From positions 1 through 64,000 of the forward strand of contig NZ_RQIT01000007.1 of assembly GCF_003837805.1 (NCBI RefSeq): a stretch of 64,000 nt of DNA. Reading direction: 5' to 3'. A program made the position numbers and the translations under genes. The notes beneath the pieces were generated by a model. The model searched no databases, was not told where the DNA came from, and saw only the letters and a program-made list of their open reading frames with translations. Positions 61,029-64,000 of this stretch are shown here, in pieces. Every line of letters begins with the position of its first letter. Position 1 is the stretch's first letter. This DNA is from Bradyrhizobium sp. RP6 (lineage in GTDB: Bacteria > Pseudomonadota > Alphaproteobacteria > Rhizobiales > Xanthobacteraceae).

Positions 61029-64000
61029 CTACCTCTTCTTCCACCCACCCCGTCGCCCCGGCGCGCCACCCGTCGATTTCGGCGCTGGCCCAAACTCCGG
61101 TCCGGACTGCCGCGAGTCCGTCGGCTGGATGATCCTGCTCGTGCTGCCGAACGGCTTTGACGGCAGTGCGCGGCTCTCGCGATACGGCAACGACTCCGGG
61201 CCGTGCATCTCGTCGAGATGCGGCTTGTGCACGCGAGAGCCTTTGCCGCCGCCGGCCTTGAGCGCGGTTGCGGCGCTCTTGTTCTTCATCGCGCTGACCG
61301 GCAAATTCGCCGCGTCGCCGTATTTCTTCGAGCCGGCATAGGCGCCGGCCTTGCCCTGCACGGTGCGCTGCTTGGCGGTGGGGTCGTCGACCACGGCGAG
61401 CTCGGTGGCGCGCAGGCGCTTGACCTCGTCGCGCAGGCGCGCGGCCTCCTCGAAGTTCAGGTCGGCCGCAGCCTCGCGCATACGGGTTTCGAGATCGGCG
61501 AGCACGGCTTCGAAATTGTGGCCGATCGAGATGACGTCGTCGGTCATGTCGTGACCGCCGACCTCGACCAGCACGTGGTCGCGCTCGTAGACCGAGTTGA
61601 GGATGTCGCCGATCTGCTTCTTCACGCTCTCCGGCGTGATGCCGTTGGCGGTGTTGTACTCGACCTGCTTCTCGCGGCGGCGGTTGGTCTCGGCGATGGC
61701 GCGCTCCATCGAGCCGGTCATCTGGTCGGCATAGAGGATCACCTTGCCGTCGACGTTGCGCGCGGCGCGGCCGATGGTCTGGATCAGCGAGGTCTCGCTG
61801 CGGAGAAAACCTTCCTTGTCGGCATCGAGGATCGCGACCAGCGCGCATTCGGGAATGTCGAGGCCTTCGCGCAAGAGGTTGATGCCGACCAGCGCGTCGA
61901 ACGCACCGAGCCGCAGATCTCTGATGATCTCGATGCGCTCGATGGTGTCGATGTCCGAGTGCATATAGCGCACGCGAATGCCCTGCTCGTGCAGATATTC
62001 GGTGAGGTCCTCCGCCATGCGCTTGGTCAGCACCGTGATCAGCGAGCGATAGCCGGCCTGCGCGGTGGCGCGCACCTCGCCGACGAGATCGTCCACCTGC
62101 GTTCGCGCCGGGCGGATGTCGACGGGCGGATCGATCAGCCCGGTCGGGCGAATGACCTGCTCGACGAACACGCCGCCGCTCTCGTTCAGCTCCCAGCTGC
62201 CGGGCGTGGCGGAAACGGCGACGGTCTGCGGCCGCATCATGTCCCACTCCTCGAAGCGAAGCGGGCGGTTGTCCATGCAGGAGGGCAGGCGGAAGCCGTA
62301 TTCCGCCAGCGTCGCCTTGCGGCGGAAGTCGCCGCGGAACATGGCGCCGATCTGCGGAATGGTGACGTGGCTCTCGTCGGCGAAGATCAGCGCGTTATCG
62401 GGGACGTATTCGAACAGCGTCGGCGGCGGCTCGCCGGGGCGGCGTCCCGTGAGATAGCGCGAATAGTTCTCGATGCCGGCGCAGCTGCCCGTCGCCTCCA
62501 TCATCTCGAGGTCGAAGGTGGTGCGCTGCTCCAGCCGCTGCGCCTCCAGCAGGCGGCCCTGATCGTGCAACTGGTCGAGCCGCTGCTTCAGCTCCGACTT
62601 GATCGACTTGATCGCCTGCACCAGCGTCGGGCGCGGCGTCACATAGTGCGAGTTGGCGTACATCTTGATGAATTCGAGCTCGTCCTGCTTGTGGCCGGTA
62701 AGCGGGTCGAACTCCTCGATGGTCTCGATGGTGTCGCCGAACAGGTTCACGCGCCAGGCGCGGTCTTCATAGTGCGCCGGGAAGATGTCGATGACGTCGC
62801 CGCGGACACGGAAGGTGCCGCGGGTGAAATCGGCCTGGGTGCGCTTGTATTGCAGCGCGACGAGGTCGGCGATGAGCTGGCGCTGGTCGATGCGCTCGCC
62901 CTTCTTCAGGGCGAAGGTCATCGCGGTGTAGGTCTCGACCGAACCGATACCGTAGATACAGGACACCGAGGCGACGATGATGACGTCGTCGCGTTCCAGC
63001 AGCGCGCGCGTCGCCGAGTGGCGCATGCGGTCGATCTGCTCGTTGATCGAGGAATCCTTCTCGATATAAGTGTCGGTGCGGGGGACGTAGGCCTCCGGCT
63101 GGTAATAATCGTAGTACGAGACGAAATACTCGACCGCGTTGTCGGGGAAGAAGTTCTTGAACTCGCCATAGAGCTGGGCGGCGAGCGTCTTGTTCGGCGC
63201 CAGGATCAGGGCCGGGCGCTGCGTCGCCTCGATCACCTTGGCCATGGTGTAGGTCTTGCCTGAGCCGGTGACGCCTAACAGCACCTGCGAACGGTCGTTG
63301 CGGTTGATGCCCTCGACCAGCTCGGCGATCGCGGTCGGCTGGTCGCCCTTGGGCTCGTAGGCCGACTTGATCTCGAAGCGGACGCCGCCCTCGGACTTCT
63401 CCGGGCGCGGCGGCCGGTGCGGCGTCCACACCTGCATGGAGCCGTCGCCCTTGCGAAACTCCGGCCGGCCCTCGCGGATCAGCGACTCCAGCGCATCCGC
63501 GGTCGCCTTGACGCCGAGCGCCTCCATCTTGCTGCGCGGCGGGCGCGCCAATGCCTCGGCATCGTCCTCCTCGGTGGGAAGGCCGAGCTGCCGGGCCAGT
63601 TCCGGATCGAGCGTCGGGATCGTGGCCGCGGTTCCGTAATTGGCCTGCGGCGCTTCCTCCAGGCCAGCAAGCTCACTGGATTGACGGGCGCCCGGCGGCT
63701 GCGGATTGGGCCGCAGCGGCATCGGCCGCGCAGCATCCTGCGGGAACTCCTTCGGCGTCGAGGCCCGCGCGCGGTGCGCGGCGGCCTCGCCCCCGGCGCG
63801 GCGGTCGCGCGAATTGTCCGGCGGCGGCTGCAAGCCAGTCCCCGATCCAAGGCCGGCATCGCCGCGATTGATCGCGGGATTGAGCAGCTCGGCCAGCGCC
63901 GGCCCGATCGGCTGTACATCGGGGCGATGTGCCTTCGAGTTCGGGGCCTTGGTCTTGGGGGATTTGCCGGATTTTTCGGAGGATGCAGGTTTCTTCGCCA
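61029..64000 (-). CDS. uvrB: Excinuclease ABC subunit B with long N-terminal extension (start just outside window)
   Basis: UvrB verifies damage and carries UvrC in nucleotide excision repair. The helicase motifs are intact: [16 protein letters not shown] (Walker A), [16 protein letters not shown] (DESH), and [20 protein letters not shown] with QTIGRAARN. The UVR domain [16 protein letters not shown] is near the C-terminus. The frame stays open to the window edge and, read back, gives TGGCGAAGAAACC, so the ATG most likely has its A at base 64001 (990 residues). About 200 disordered residues precede the core ([17 protein letters not shown]), and about 130 basic residues follow the UVR domain, against about 670 in E. 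coli. Confidence 0.95.
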   Translation of the reverse strand, partial: AKKPASSEKSGKSPKTKAPNSKAHRPDVQPIGPALAELLNPAINRGDAGLGSGTGLQPPPDNSRDRRAGGEAAAHRARASTPKEFPQDAARPMPLRPNPQPPGARQSSELAGLEEAPQANYGTAATIPTLDPELARQLGLPTEEDDAEALARPPRSKMEALGVKATADALESLIREGRPEFRKGDGSMQVWTPHRPPRPEKSEGGVRFEIKSAYEPKGDQPTAIAELVEGINRNDRSQVLLGVTGSGKTYTMAKVIEATQRPALILAPNKTLAAQLYGEFKNFFPDNAVEYFVSYYDYYQPEAYVPRTDTYIEKDSSINEQIDRMRHSATRALLERDDVIIVASVSCIYGIGSVETYTAMTFALKKGERIDQRQLIADLVALQYKRTQADFTRGTFRVRGDVIDIFPAHYEDRAWRVNLFGDTIETIEEFDPLTGHKQDELEFIKMYANSHYVTPRPTLVQAIKSIKSELKQRLDQLHDQGRLLEAQRLEQRTTFDLEMMEATGSCAGIENYSRYLTGRRPGEPPPTLFEYVPDNALIFADESHVTIPQIGAMFRGDFRRKATLAEYGFRLPSCMDNRPLRFEEWDMMRPQTVAVSATPGSWELNESGGVFVEQVIRPTGLIDPPVDIRPARTQVDDLVGEVRATAQAGYRSLITVLTKRMAEDLTEYLHEQGIRVRYMHSDIDTIERIEIIRDLRLGAFDALVGINLLREGLDIPECALVAILDADKEGFLRSETSLIQTIGRAARNVDGKVILYADQMTGSMERAIAETNRRREKQVEYNTANGITPESVKKQIGDILNSVYERDHVLVEVGGHDMTDDVISIGHNFEAVLADLETRMREAAADLNFEEAARLRDEVKRLRATELAVVDDPTAKQRTVQGKAGAYAGSKKYGDAANLPVSAMKNKSAATALKAGGGKGSRVHKPHLDEMHGPESLPYRESRALPSKPFGSTSRIIQPTDSRQSGPEFGPAPKSTGGAPGRRGGWKKR

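Overview
This 64 kb window looks like a core chromosomal segment of a slow-growing alphaproteobacterium of the Bradyrhizobium/Rhodopseudomonas group (Nitrobacteraceae). Evidence: high GC; several proteins that read as close Bradyrhizobium or Rhodopseudomonas homologues; gene neighbourhoods typical of Hyphomicrobiales (ribF-ileS-lspA-M16 pair, uvrC-pgsA-moaD-moaE, rplY-pth-ychF, lgt-midA-pgeF); an FMN riboswitch in front of a type II lumazine synthase; and many short palindromic intergenic repeats of the kind common in these genomes. I assigned this from memory of families, not from a search. I see no transposase, integrase, phage module, CRISPR array, rRNA or tRNA gene.

Layout. 1-8.2 kb: purD, a fluoroacetate-dehalogenase-like hydrolase, tadA, a pseudouridine synthase with a very long Arg/Asp/Gly-rich N-terminus, rsmD, mutL and a ribbon-helix-helix protein. 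8.3-11.3 kb: a minus-strand operon for cytochrome c, a glyoxalase-like protein, and the small and large subunits of a GMC-type dehydrogenase. 11.6-21 kb: a small secreted protein, arfB, then the long minus-strand run ribF-ileS-lspA-unknown-two M16 peptidases. 21-29.4 kb: cheY, a HAD phosphatase with a TipF-like EAL protein, a methyltransferase, a YihY/holin-like membrane pair, and pgsA-moaD-moaE-prmB. 29.4-36.4 kb: uvrC, an outer-membrane beta-barrel behind a CtrA-like box, a cold-shock gene, rlmJ, and four small exported proteins including an RNase T2 behind an SOS-like box. 36.4-45.3 kb: a MarR/response-regulator/histidine-kinase operon divergent from ilvE, then hisS, a tautomerase, a thioesterase, proC and a YbjN protein. 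45.7-56.3 kb: FMN riboswitch-ribH2, prs, a lipoprotein, pgeF-midA-lgt, ubiK, rplY-pth-ychF, and tandem MaoC hydratases. 56.5-64 kb: two convergent micro-membrane genes, two unknown proteins, two SnoaL-like proteins and uvrB, whose first base lies just outside the window.

Most genes serve translation and RNA maturation (ileS, hisS, tadA, rsmD, rlmJ, rluB-like, prmB, arfB, pth, ychF, rplY), DNA repair (mutL, uvrB, uvrC), cofactor synthesis (ribF, ribH2, moaD/E, ubiK) and lipoprotein processing (lgt, lspA). The less ordinary material is in regulation and intergenic DNA: repeat elements that supply stop codons, a long hairpin docked one base from the riboswitch, a structured cold-shock leader, and candidate CtrA, LexA and GntR-type sites. 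No clear new multi-gene system is evident; the findings give the best leads.
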